Positions 14,501 to 25,300 of a stretch of 64,000 bases of DNA are shown piece after piece. The stretch is from Amia ocellicauda (Eukaryota; Chordata; Actinopteri; Amiiformes; Amiidae). Under the pieces are notes generated by a model. It saw nothing but the letters and a program-made list of their open reading frames with translations, was not told the origin of the DNA and made no database searches. The stretch covers positions 16,170,001 through 16,234,000 of the forward strand of contig NC_089867.1 of the NCBI RefSeq assembly GCF_036373705.1, read 5' to 3'. Every line of letters begins with the position of its first letter. Position 1 is the stretch's first letter. The translations under genes were made by a program, and so were the position numbers.

Positions 14501-15281
14501 GTTACAATTTAATTATTATATCCAGTACTGTGAAGCCTAATATACTTTATATAGCTATACAAGACCATGCTAGTGAAGTATTACGACATGTTCCCTTCCT
14601 GTGACAAATCCACACATCACACTAAATAATAATACATTGCATTGATCTGACCAATTGTAACTTCACATTGCTGTTGTAATGTTTCGCAGGCTGTGAATAC
14701 TGATCGGACCCGGAGCCACATCCTGACTAGTCGCCTATAGGAAGGTGCCGATGCCGCCGTGTTTCATTTATCAACACCTGCCCAGAGACCCGGCGGCCGC
14801 TTCCCTTCCCCACATGGACTACGGGAGCTACATGTGGGGCCTGGCCGCGCTTCAGAAGGGACATTCACATTTCAAGCGCCCGGGAGAAAAGCTACATAAA
14901 AAATAAATAATGAAACCTCAGAAACGACTAGGGGATAAATATATAACCACTCCTGCGAACTTCCCCTCGTCGGCGCAACTCGCAGCGTCGCTCTGCGTGA
15001 CCGTGCTTTCCCTTTCCCAGGGACTGCTGAAGCCTGGATGCGCTCTCCGCAGGCCGCACAGACCTTTACCAGAGAGCGCAGGCCTCGGAGTGGGGCGACC
15101 CAGACTAGGCCGCACAACGTCTCCGAGAAGAAATAAACAGCGGCACCAAAACTGCAGTCAAGTGATTACTGTTGTTTTTTATTCATACCAGCGTGCGGGT
15201 TACCTGTTTGCCTTTGACGTATGGTTTGGAAGCGATGTGATACCTCCTGGTTCTAATTTTCCCTCCTCCTGCGGCCGCCAT
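1..15281 (-). CDS. nup153: NUP153, nuclear pore basket nucleoporin (C-terminal end beyond window)
   Basis: Nup153 sits in the nuclear basket of the pore and works in mRNA export, importin-dependent import and Nup50 and lamin binding. I placed 21 coding exons by GT/AG sites and reading phase: 15204-15281, 12411-12633, 11643-11891, 10835-10974, 10388-10516, 9328-9444, 8931-8975, 8782-8835, 7806-7952, 7646-7698, 7259-7358, 6907-7038, 6027-6128, 5656-5731, 5243-5368, 4039-4629, 3055-3243, 1668-2567, 991-1329, 308-652 and 1-94 (cut). They join without a phase error into about 1,409 residues; mammalian NUP153 is about 1,475. Exon 1 begins MAAAGGGKIRTRR, and exon 2 has the family's ISRVTDTVKSIVPGWLQKYF block. 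Other family motifs are SSQLGDSPFYPGKTTYGG, ARRILQSLERMSSPLA and KEGSVLDILK. Four RanBP2 zinc fingers and a long FG tail follow. The final basic C-terminus lies left of the window. Confidence 0.96.
3055..4629 (-). other. nup153: NUP153 zinc-finger exons (four RanBP2-type fingers)
   Basis: Exon 4039-4629 encodes three fingers and exon 3055-3243 the fourth, roughly residues 591-850. Each has the pattern W-x-C-x2-C-x3-N...C-x2-C preceded by FGxxFKxxxGSW, as known for the Ran-binding fingers of Nup153 and RanBP2. Fingers 2-4 have ten residues between the second and third cysteines; finger 1 (CDAC...CLAC) has eleven. Both exons start and end in phase 1, so either can be duplicated or skipped without a frameshift. 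The intron between them holds no coding signal that I can see. Confidence 0.93.
12040..12112. repeat. Fragment with two direct copies of a GTTATAACACGGT motif (in NUP153 intron)
   Basis: Two copies of the 13-base word lie about 42 bases apart (near 12049 and 12080). They resemble the ends of small mariner/Tigger-type elements common in fish genomes. Both copies read in the same direction, so this is probably a rearranged or nested remnant rather than one intact element. Family assignment is tentative. Confidence 0.35.
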
Positions 15282-15440
15282 AGTTAGTTACTACAGACCT
15301 CCGCTCGATATCTCCAGCGCCGGATACACTTCTCCCATCAGTCCTCCCACCAACCCAGCCCGCCGATATACCGTCAGACACCGCGCAGGCTTCTTTGACT
15401 CTTTGACCCCAGGGGTTCATGGGAATTGTATTTCGGTTGT
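14680..15440 (-). promoter_or_regulatory. CpG-rich promoter and 5' region of NUP153
   Basis: Against an AT-rich background this stretch is GC-rich with many CpGs, and it surrounds the NUP153 start codon at 15279-15281. This is the usual CpG-island promoter of a housekeeping vertebrate gene. No TATA box is evident. The interior of intron 1, about 12.7-14.6 kb, is AT-rich and without recognisable exons. The transcription start is not defined, and I see no divergent gene on the plus strand. Confidence 0.6.
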
Positions 15441-16079
15441 GGAGTGTGCAGACACCGAAGATCACAACAGAAACCAAACTAACATTTATCTTCTATGCTG
15501 AATGTATTGACCTGCATCAGCACCTATATCCCCACAAGCCGGCTCCATTGCCTGTAGTATCACTCACTAGTGGGGATTGTGGTCATAAATATTCCAAAGC
15601 CAAGTTGAAGAAAACTGCAATTTATGGGGGTTTTTTAAACACACAAAGTGAACAAAAACATTGATCTCATGTTGTGGTGTTTGTCTCCACCATGTAGACA
15701 GTAATAATTGCAGACATGAGTCTTATGAGTGTTAAATGTACAGTATGTGACATGGTGAGAAATGCAAAGGAGCAGGTATGAATATTAACCTCAAAATTAA
15801 AAACACAGTGGGAGCTATCAGGGTTACTGAATATTTTAAAATCTTCTGAAATACCGAGAAGATAAAGTTAAAGGTTATATGCAATATCATTATATTTTCC
15901 CTGTAATCTATTCAGACTGTGCATGTAATACAGTTCAGCACTCTTGCTCTTATGCACTTACTAAAATATGCTTCCTTATACTCCTGGATACTTAGATATT
16001 ATTGGCACATTTCATTTTACTGCAACTTCTGCTTTTCCTACCCTCTTCACTCACTATACAGAAATGAACTATATTATGT

Positions 16080-16250
16080 CTGCACCTGTTAGCTCATTGT
16101 ACTAGGATGTGTGCTTATTGTATTTTGTATTGGTTGTATTACTGCACCTTTTAAATGCTTTAAAATGTTTCTTGTGTAAACTAAGTCGCCCTGGATTAGG
16201 TTGTCTGCTAATAAATACAAATGATAATGATGATTATAATAATAATGAGC
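16080..16250 (+). repeat. L2-like LINE 3' tail, plus orientation
   Basis: The segment ends with TAAGTCGCCCTGGATTAGG...GTCTGCTAATAAATAC and an AATGATAATGATGATTATAATAATAAT tail. That is the reverse complement of the 'GCAGACGCCCTTATCCAGGGCGACTTA' block seen at 35340, 45605 and elsewhere in the window. It is a short, 5'-truncated copy. Confidence 0.7.
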
Positions 16251-17756
16251 CATGTGTGGAAGAAGGCTGCAGGTAGGGGATGTCAGTTAAAGATGGACAT
16301 TTACTTCCTGTTTGACCTCTTGACTGATAGAAGACAACAAAGGGGGAAATTGTGTCATTATAAACAGCGTTTTTTTTGGGAAAGAGCACATTGAAAAATG
16401 AACCCAGACAGTAAACTAAGTTCACCAAATGTTGGTTTATGGTTGGCTTGATTGGCAAGTGGTCGTTTGGCAGACTAAGCATGGGACAATGTTCACCCAA
16501 CAATTTCTCAACCTTGGTTTAGGTTTGCAAGTGGTCTGTTGGCATGCTAATTATAGCCAAACTTTGACCCAACAATTTACATTTAAAATAAAATACATGA
16601 AAATCAAATGAAATATATTTTTTAATGAAGTACAATATACAATTGAAAATATAAAACATTTAAATTAAAATAATAACTATAAATATTTATTAAAAATACA
16701 AAAAAAGTTGCAAAGCTGCTGCTACAAGGTAATATGCAATGTAATAAATATGTAATCCCATTGTTATCATTTTTAACAAGTAGACATTATTAAGCAGAGA
16801 TCCTCAACATCACTGGTGCTTTGAACAGTAGTCAGATCCCCATCAAGGCACCCACAGGACTAAATTAAGCAGATTGTGTGAACAGGAGATCATTTCACAG
16901 TATAAAACAGGTGCATATGGCATTGACATTATCACTTACATGAAATTCAAAATGAGCTACAATTTAGCAACTGATGCAAATAATCCAACATTTGAATGAC
17001 AATTATACAATGCCAGTGCTAGACAGGGTGTCAGACCTTGGATAATACTGTACATCATCCATAACTTGACCTAAATTATTCCCATATGGTCTATATAGTA
17101 TTGTAATGATGGTTCCGGCCACAGCAAGATTTGAACCCTTCTGGAAATGGATGCTAGTGTGGGCGTAGGAAACGGTCAATTTGGGAAGAGCCGGGACAGA
17201 AAATTACTATAACCAGAGCAGGACATGTTGTAAAGGCAGTAGATAGATGCAGCATGGATGTGGCAGTAGGGTCACTTTTCACTAAAAACATCAGCTACAT
17301 AGTAGAGGTGCTGTGAACAGAATACCATTGTACAACCGATAACTGTTTAAATGATATTCTAAACCAAAGCATTTTATTTTTTCATCACAAAGCGAAGGAA
17401 AGATGCGTGTGATGTGTATGTCGGCACAACTATGTGAGACTGACAGTAACCTGGTCAGCTTCTTTCATCTTCACAGTTCGTTATGAATAACTAACTGGTA
17501 CATCTAACAGAGCAGATCACTCAGGCCTTGTTTCTTTGGCTTGTTACCTATTTGTAAAGGGACTGTTCAATATTACATGTAAATTGTTTAGAATGTTTTG
17601 CTGAGGTTTAGAGGGGTTGTTTTAGTTTTGTTCATATTTTGCTTTTATTAATCTATTAAGTAAAATGTGATCATTATTGAATTTGGTGAACAACTGTTGT
17701 AATCCTAATTATAATACAATACAATTATTGTTATGGCAAATAATGCCTTCCAAGCA

Positions 17757-18418
17757 GGTTCTAGACTTAAATGTCTAGGGGGGCTTCGTGGGACTGAATG
17801 GGGGGGGGGGTGCTGACAGTGTTTTGAGAAGTTACTCCTTCGTTCTTCAATTCTTTTCTGGTAATATTTTAGGGGGGCTGCGTGAAAATACAGAGTCTAG
17901 CGCCGCCCATGCTTCCAAGGTCAAGGGTTGAGGGCTCATCTGCGCATGAGCAAGTGAGTTCGAGTGAGGCCGTAATTTGGCGCTGCTCCGATTTATTAAA
18001 AGTATTTGAATAGAAAATATGTCCTTAAAATGGTTTTCTATTTTTATTTAAACATGCTCCTTTCTAGTGCGGGAGTCTATAGTGTTTATAATGAAGCTAT
18101 ATGACGTAGAAACTGGTTTAAAGTTGTATTGTTTTGGGGGAAACGTGGCGTCGTATGGACAGTGACTCGGAGCGCCCCGCTCGGAATGGCCGCCGGTCTC
18201 TTTCCGTAGCGAGTAACTGCGTGAGTCCCTATTGAGCTGGTCGTGTTGGGGGGCTGACAGTGTTTTGCGGAGCTACTTCTTCATTCCTCGATTCTGTGTT
18301 CATATTTTTAGGGGGGCTGAGTGAAAGTTTAAGGGTTGGCTGATGGTGCTTTGTCGAACTTTTTGAAAATACAGGGGAGCTAAAGGAAGCCCCTAAATAT
18401 GGTCTAGGGCCACCAATG
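17757..18418. mobile_element. G-rich element(s) with imperfect terminal inverted repeats
   Basis: The left boundary (TCTAGACTTAAATGTCTAGGGGGGCTTC) resembles the reverse complement of the right boundary (GGAAGCCCCTAAATATGGTCTAGGG). Inside, the phrase GGGGGGCTGACAGTGTTTTG followed 60-70 bases later by TTTAGGGGGGCTGxGTGAAA occurs twice, near 17806-17890 and 18248-18325. A 'GTCTAGCGCCGCCC' end at 17904 suggests two tandem or nested copies. It has no coding capacity, so it is probably a non-autonomous DNA transposon of unknown superfamily. Confidence 0.45.
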
Positions 18419-19087
18419 GTTTGCACAATACATCCCTCTTCATCAAGTTAAAATATTATTCAGGCACGCTAATGTGTTAATACAAAGTATTTGTTTTCAA
18501 CTAAGACTAAATTGATGTAGACTATGGTTAAATAATTGTATATAGCATATCTTACTTTTTAAAGTTTTTTTATTTTTAAACAGTATTATGAGCATGGTGT
18601 TTTTACATCGTGCGGTACTAAATAAGTTGTTGATCTATATGAAACATGTATGATTTGTTATGAGGATATATTTATGAAACCTTATTTATAATGTGTTATA
18701 TGTAATGTATACAATTAGTTTATATATGATGCTTAGAGGATACGATTATGTATTCCCTAAGACTGCTTATGTTTTATTTATTATAGTTATAATTCTATTT
18801 TATATAATTGTGTTATCTGTATTTATTATGCATGTTTGTATTTTTCTAGAGATTAGTAAATGACCCCTTGCAAGGCAAAACCAAGTTGCAAATTGTTTGC
18901 AAATATCATATGCCTAACGATGGACTTGCCCGCGTTGCAATGTGGTTTCCCATTGTGGTACTTCAAATACCACATACGGTAGTAATGTAGCATTAAAAAG
19001 CATCAATTAACATTAACGTAGATCAGAATATATTAGACTATGGGCAGGCAGAGGATGTTGGAATTGTGGGAGAGGAGATAGATGACT

Positions 19088-19220
19088 ATGACGTTCACCC
19101 CACCACACCGGTCTGTATGCTTTCTGCGCTCAGTTGGCGACGTCATAATGGACGTGAAGTGTGAAGTTGACCACGCCCTACACTGTTTACTGATTGCTAC
19201 GTCACTTTGCTACGTCACTA
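19088..19220 (+). promoter_or_regulatory. Cluster of CRE-like sites upstream of the FSIP2-like gene
   Basis: Four cAMP-response-element-like cores lie 110-245 bases before the start codon at 19330: TGACGT at 19089-19094, GACGTCAT at 19139-19146, TACGTCA at 19198-19204 and TACGTCA at 19211-19217. Many post-meiotic sperm genes are driven by CREM through such sites. A sperm-tail gene with this arrangement is therefore plausible, but the function is inferred. Confidence 0.5.
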
Positions 19221-19329
19221 TAATCTTCCCATTTGAAGCATAGTTTAAGGTCAACTGATCAGTTCGTTTAAACTTGTTGAGGAAGAAAGTTCTCTATTCT
19301 TCAGTCTTCAGTTTAGGCACAAGAACACA

Positions 19330-22300
19330 ATGAAACCAGTGAGTTTTTCCTTCATACACTCATTGATCAATCTCTGCCTTCCTTCATGCTATATAAATGG
19401 ATGGCTTAATTAGCTAATTATATTTAATCTACAATCTACAAATGCACTTCATTGTAATACATATACCTATGATTTGTAATGCTCATAAATGTGTGATGTA
19501 TTGACAATGTACATTTTAATTTGTGTTAAATGTTGTCTGAGTTTATTAATATGTGTATGTGTGTACACTGTGTCCGTATGTGAGTTAATGTATGTGTCTC
19601 AGTGTGCAAGTGTGTTACTGTGCTGCTGTTGTGATCTGTGTGTGTGCTACTGTGAGCTGTGTGTTTGTATGTATTTGTGTGTGTATTGAGTGTTTATTTG
19701 CTTTTGTGTGTGTATTTAGATGTCATATGTGTGTTAATTTACTTTCCAGAGCGGCGGTCCCCTGCCTAAAACCCAGGTAGTGCACATTAATCTTGACTCC
19801 CCACTGGGGGTCAAGTTATTTGTGCCAGAAGGCTTCAATGGCACTTACTGCACCACCAAGCTGAGCCAGAGGGTAAGCAGCAGACTGGCACTGCGGTGCT
19901 CGGTTATCGACATTTCTATGAACACAATACTGTGTTGTTGTGGTGAACTGTATGTGAGTGTGTTAATGTGCTTTTGTTGCTGCAGCGACATCAGGAGAAG
20001 CCATACTTTGACCTGTGGGACCCACATTGCCGCCAGTTAGACAATCAGTACAATTCTCTGCAGGACCCTTACCTCAAGGAGTTCTATAAGAACAAGGCCA
20101 GGATCAGGAGTGTGACAAAGCATGGCCTGCTCACCCCAGAGAAGGAAGTAAGAGCAACACAAGTACACTTTATCAGCATTGTGTAGGTTGTGTAGGTCTG
20201 TTAGAGTATTCCATCCGGATCTTCAAAATCCACACTGAGGGCACACTGTTAGCTATTATTCCTGATCGTTTGTTTGTGTGTTTTTAATTCCAGGTTGTGT
20301 GCTCCTTGAAGGAGTTTAATGAATACTGTAATTACCTGAAGAGGAACAAGATGGACAGGGAGATGAGCTACAGGCAGCAGCAGGTACCGTACAGCTGACC
20401 CCTGTAGGCAGACAGAGCTCTACACACAACACACTGGACAGTAACACACTCACATACAGCTCAGGTTGTATTAGTCCCTGTGAAAGTTGCAGCTGGGTTT
20501 GTGACGGATTAGGAGTGTGTCCATTTGTCTTGTTGGAAGGGGTGTGTAGGTTCAGCCTGTCAAGAGGTGCTGTAGGGATGTGACCCAAACTATGTTGGTT
20601 GTGTCTTGCAGAAGGAGCTGGTAAAAGAGTTCCTGATTCTGCAGGAGCAGAAGATCATCCCAGAGGACGTGCCTGTCAGAGACATGAGGGAGTGGCTGCT
20701 GGAACAGGGCTGTAACTCGTTCTGGCAGCAGGGAGAGGCACGCAGGCTCAGGTGAGGGGGGAAGACACCGCAGCAACCCTGACTACAGAGTGGATGGACA
20801 GGCAGGGGAGTTAAGATCAGTGGCAACATATACAGAGACAGACAGACTTACACTGAATTGAATTGGAGGTCCAAAGTGGGAATGAGATGTTAGAATGATG
20901 TTGGCCATTGTAATGTTGTGTACATGTAGACATTCATGAGCTTGGGTATGTAAGTCAGCCTGGATAAAGGCTAGACAGACAGACAGGTGTGGTGACCCGC
21001 TATGTGTTCTGTGTGTAGGTGCCAGCAGGGCCAGCCCAAGGCAGACTGGCCTCTGAGCAGCGCTGAGCAGGTAAGATAGAGAGGACAGCGCCGACCCACA
21101 ACCCCACAAACACACACAGTTACTGCTCGGCTCCCCACACTCACTGAAGCAGAGCACACCTGAAGTGCACTGATATTTTATAGACTTTCCTGATTAACTA
21201 ATGTTCGATTCATTAAGTAAACAAACTAACATTTCTTTGTTTTCATTGTAACTTTTAAATGTTGTAAACTTGGACACCTGACTGATAGGAACTGCCTAAT
21301 AACAAGAGGCTAGCGGCTAGGTTAGCCCTGTGTTGGCGTGCTGTGCCCTGTGTTGACATGCTGTGCCCTCTGACTAGGCCTGCAAGGTAAATCAGCGCCA
21401 GATGCTGCAGGAGCTGGAGGTGGAGGCCCGCAGGGAGCTGAGGCTGGAGCGGCGCTGGAAGGTACTGAGACTCTCCTCCTGCTGTCATCTCTGAACACAG
21501 CCGGGCAAGTGTCCCTTTCACACAAGTCCCTTTCTGCGTTTAACACGTTTCTCTTTGTCTCCTGCAGAAACCCTCAGTGAAGCCAGGCCTGCTGAAGGCG
21601 CTGCGCGAGGCCTACCGTATGAGAGGCAAAACTAGTAAGGCCCACAGACAGGAACGGCTGTGACTCCCCTTCATTCACTCGAATAATCTGACTTGAACCC
21701 TGTCAGACTAGACTGTACTGTTGACTCCTAATGTAGAACAGAAAGAGTACTAGACTTGGGGTCTGAGCAGTGAGTTGCCCTCTCTGACTCTTCTCACAGC
21801 CATCCGCAATCTGAAGCCCGTGTGTTTCTCCTCTTTTATGCCACAGAGATTGTCCCAACTGCTGCTGAGGACGGGCAGAGTGCCATGTCTGATCGCCAGC
21901 CAACCCCACCTGTCCAGCTGTCTGACCGGTGAGTCCTGCTGCTTCTAACTGCACAGAGCTAGGGCTGGAGTCCTGTGTGTGCATACACACGTTTAGGAGT
22001 TCACACATGTTGGTTTCCTGTGCTGTCTGTGTGTGTATGATCACTGCTGTCACTGTCTATGACATACTTCCTCTCCATGACAGCATTGTCTCTCTCTTTT
22101 CACAGAGTCAAAACAGTGGTGCAAGAGCAAAGGAGACCGAGAGTGAGTACCTGTACCTGTATATGCAGGGATATGAATTTCTGTTTATAATGTCAGGTTC
22201 TGTGTATCCCACTGCAGGGGTTTAACCCTTTAACACTTTCTCGACAATAATCTGAGAAATAAATTCTAACTAGAGACTGGGAGTTTTTTCAAACAACGTC

Positions 22301-25300
22301 TTACTCACGTATATAGGGTCTTCCTAGCCTGAGCTACAGGCTTGCACAATCGTCCATCTCTCAGAGTGTACAGTTCTAATTTGCATACGCTCGTGTTTTT
22401 GATTCTTTTACTCGGCTGATCAACCCTGTATAATATGAAACCTCAGCTACACCTTTTTCTTTCATTTGATATAAGATAAATGCATATGGCACAAACTATC
22501 AAGGAGCTACACGCATATAAATACAGATGAAAATGTTAATATAGTATTGCTGCGGTTGCCCCTAGTGGAATCAGCCCGCCATCTACCGCAGGAGCCACAG
22601 CGCTGATGGGATCTGGGCCCTGCTGTAGATTAAGCAGACATTACCACTTGAGGACAGTATAGCGTTGATAACCATCTCTGATACCATGATTAAGATCCCT
22701 GCTGTGCAGTCTCCCAGCTGCTCACTGTCACTTCTTGCTTTGTCTCAGGTCACTGTGGAAAAGCTGCTGGGCACCATTGCAGAGACCGTAGTGTCGAGGG
22801 CAGTGCAGACAGTAAAGACTGCTGTTTTGCCCACCATGCTGGGCAGGGAGCAGGGGTCAGAGGGGGAATGCCTGCCCCTCACCTCTCCGGAGTCTCTCAG
22901 CAGCGGCAGCCTGACCCCTCACAGCAGCGGCAGATTCAATGAGTTGTACCCGTGCAGCTTCAGCTCTCAGTCTTCCTCCTGGGACCCGGACCAGCTGAGC
23001 CCCACTGTGCTTGATAACAGAGTTGGGGGAGAGAGCTCCCCCCTCCCAGGCCAGCAGGGCAAGTCAGTAGACAGGCAGGAGGCAGTGCTGAGAGACTGCG
23101 CTGCGGACATTGTCAGTCTCGTCCAGCAGGAGGCGGAGCTGGAGACGAACAGACATTCTTCCACTGCTCTAGCCATCAGGTTGGAAGAGGGAGAGGCTGC
23201 CCGCACAGAAAACAGTAGCAGACTGGGTTCCCTGTGCCTCACGGATCTTGAGCAGAGGCTTGTGGATCCGATCTGCGGCATTGTGGCGAGGGCAGACGAT
23301 ACCCTGCCACCTCCCCCAGTGCCCTCTGATCCCAGAGACTCTGCCCAGATCCCCCCCTGCCACAAGGCGTCCTCGGAGGCAATCCTCTCCATGGCTGACA
23401 GTCCAGGTGAGAATGACTGTGAATGAGTGAATGAGTCAGCGTCCCTGGGCTCACAGCAGACCGCCTGGGCACGCGCCACACGCTTTACGGCTTAGTGGTA
23501 CAGTGGTCAGCTGAGTGGTCAGTGTGTATCTACGAGTGTCTTTCCAATCTGTGACTATTTATAGAACATTGTTTTAGTCAATGGCTAAAAATGATCTGTA
23601 CATTATGAATGATGATAATTATTTCAAACAGCATCAGTAGTTGTGTAATCAAGATTTCTGTGACTGAAAGCACTCCCTTGATCAGCACCATGAAAAGAGT
23701 TAAAAATTCTTCCCATGCAGGTGGCCAAGTGGACAGTCTGGGGCATGAGGCTGAAAGGACCCAGACACCCCATTCCAGTGCTGCTGCAGGGAGGGCCTCC
23801 CCGCCTCGCGATAACATAAGCACGGAGGTCAGGCAGCAGCCGCGGCAGCCCTCAGCCTCCTCCTCCACCTCCTATTCGTCCTCCTCCTCTGGGGCGTCGT
23901 CCGTGGCGTCTGCCCTGACGGAGGACATGATTGCTGGGCTGCTATACAGACTCAGCCCCGAGCCGCACAGCCCTCTCACTGCGTTGGCGGTGGATTTGGT
24001 GGACTCTGTGCTGCAGGAGGTGTCAGAGGACTGGGAGCTGAGCACAGCGCTGGAGCAGCAATGCGCGGGCAAGGAGGGCCTCCGCTCTCACCCCGACAGC
24101 GTCAGGGCAGCCGTGAGCTCTGCCCCCCAGCAGCTGGTGCGGAACAGCGAAGACCTTAGCTCCACCATCACCAGCTCCGTCATGGAGCAGCTGAACCAGG
24201 CCTTCCTGGGCTTGGACCGCTCCCAGAGTGTGACCAGCCTGCCACCATGCTCCCCCTCGTTCGAGCCCGCCGAGGCCCAGGAACTGAGCGACACCCAGGA
24301 GGATGAGGAGCAGCTGCCTGCCAGCCTGGCTATGACGCCCACTGCGGTACGTACAGTGTGAGCAGGTCAGCCCTGAAGCTGCATAAACAAATACACAATG
24401 TCTGGGCCAAAGGATGGCTTATTATCCTTTTACTCTGCTTCACAAGAGTGAGTTTGTTTTAGTGAAATTATGGGCTGGTTAAGTTCAGTTTAATTGTTTC
24501 TTATGTTAACTTTAATATTCCCTTGGAAAACAGCAGGCAAACATAGAACTGAGGGATCGGATGTGTGACGAGGGGAGCTCCCTTGGCGAGGAGGAACAGG
24601 TGACGAAGCTGGCCACACTCAATGGCCTGCTGGTCAGGGCATCGATGGACGCCCTGATTCCTACCAGCGTTGCTCCAGTGGAGGAGCATCTCGCAGCAGA
24701 CAGTCCAGGTGAGAATGACTGTGACTCTACCTGTACAGCGCTCCTTCATACACTGAGTTCTGAGTCAGCGTCCCTGGGCTCACAGCAGCCCGCCTGCGCA
24801 CACGGCACACATTTTACAGCTGAGTGGCTGAATGGTACACTACCGTTCAAAAGTTTGGGGTCACTTAGAAATGTCCTTGTTTTCCATGAAAACATACTTG
24901 AAATCAGTTTGAATAGGAAATATAGCAAAATGAATAGGAACTATAGTCATTGACAAGGTTAGAAATAATGATTTTTAATTGAAATAATGATTGTGTCCTT
25001 CAAACTCTGCATTCATCAAAGAATCCTCCATTTGCAGCAATTACAACCTTGCAAACCTTTGGCATCCTAGTTGTCAGTTTGTTGAGGTAATCTGAAGTGA
25101 TTTCACCCCATGCTTCCTGAAGCACCACCCACAAGTTGGATTGGCTTGATGGACATTTCTTACGTACCATAAAGTCAAGCTGCTCCCACAACAGCTCAAT
25201 AGGGTTGAGATCCAGTGACTGTGCTGGCCACTCCATTGTAGACAGAATACCAGCTGACTGCTTCTTCCCTAAATAGTTTTTGCATAGTTTGGAGCTTTGC

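Noticed and set aside
19489-19780. Cys/Val-rich plus-strand frames before FSIP2-like exon 2
   Set aside because: They come from a degenerate TGTG-rich intron stretch, and splicing of the real exon at 19750 explains the region.
22967-23479. Minus-strand 170-codon frame opposite FSIP2-like exon 11
   Set aside because: A GC-rich antisense shadow with no domain; the plus-strand frame is the one joined in phase with its neighbours. The same applies to 27578-28066.
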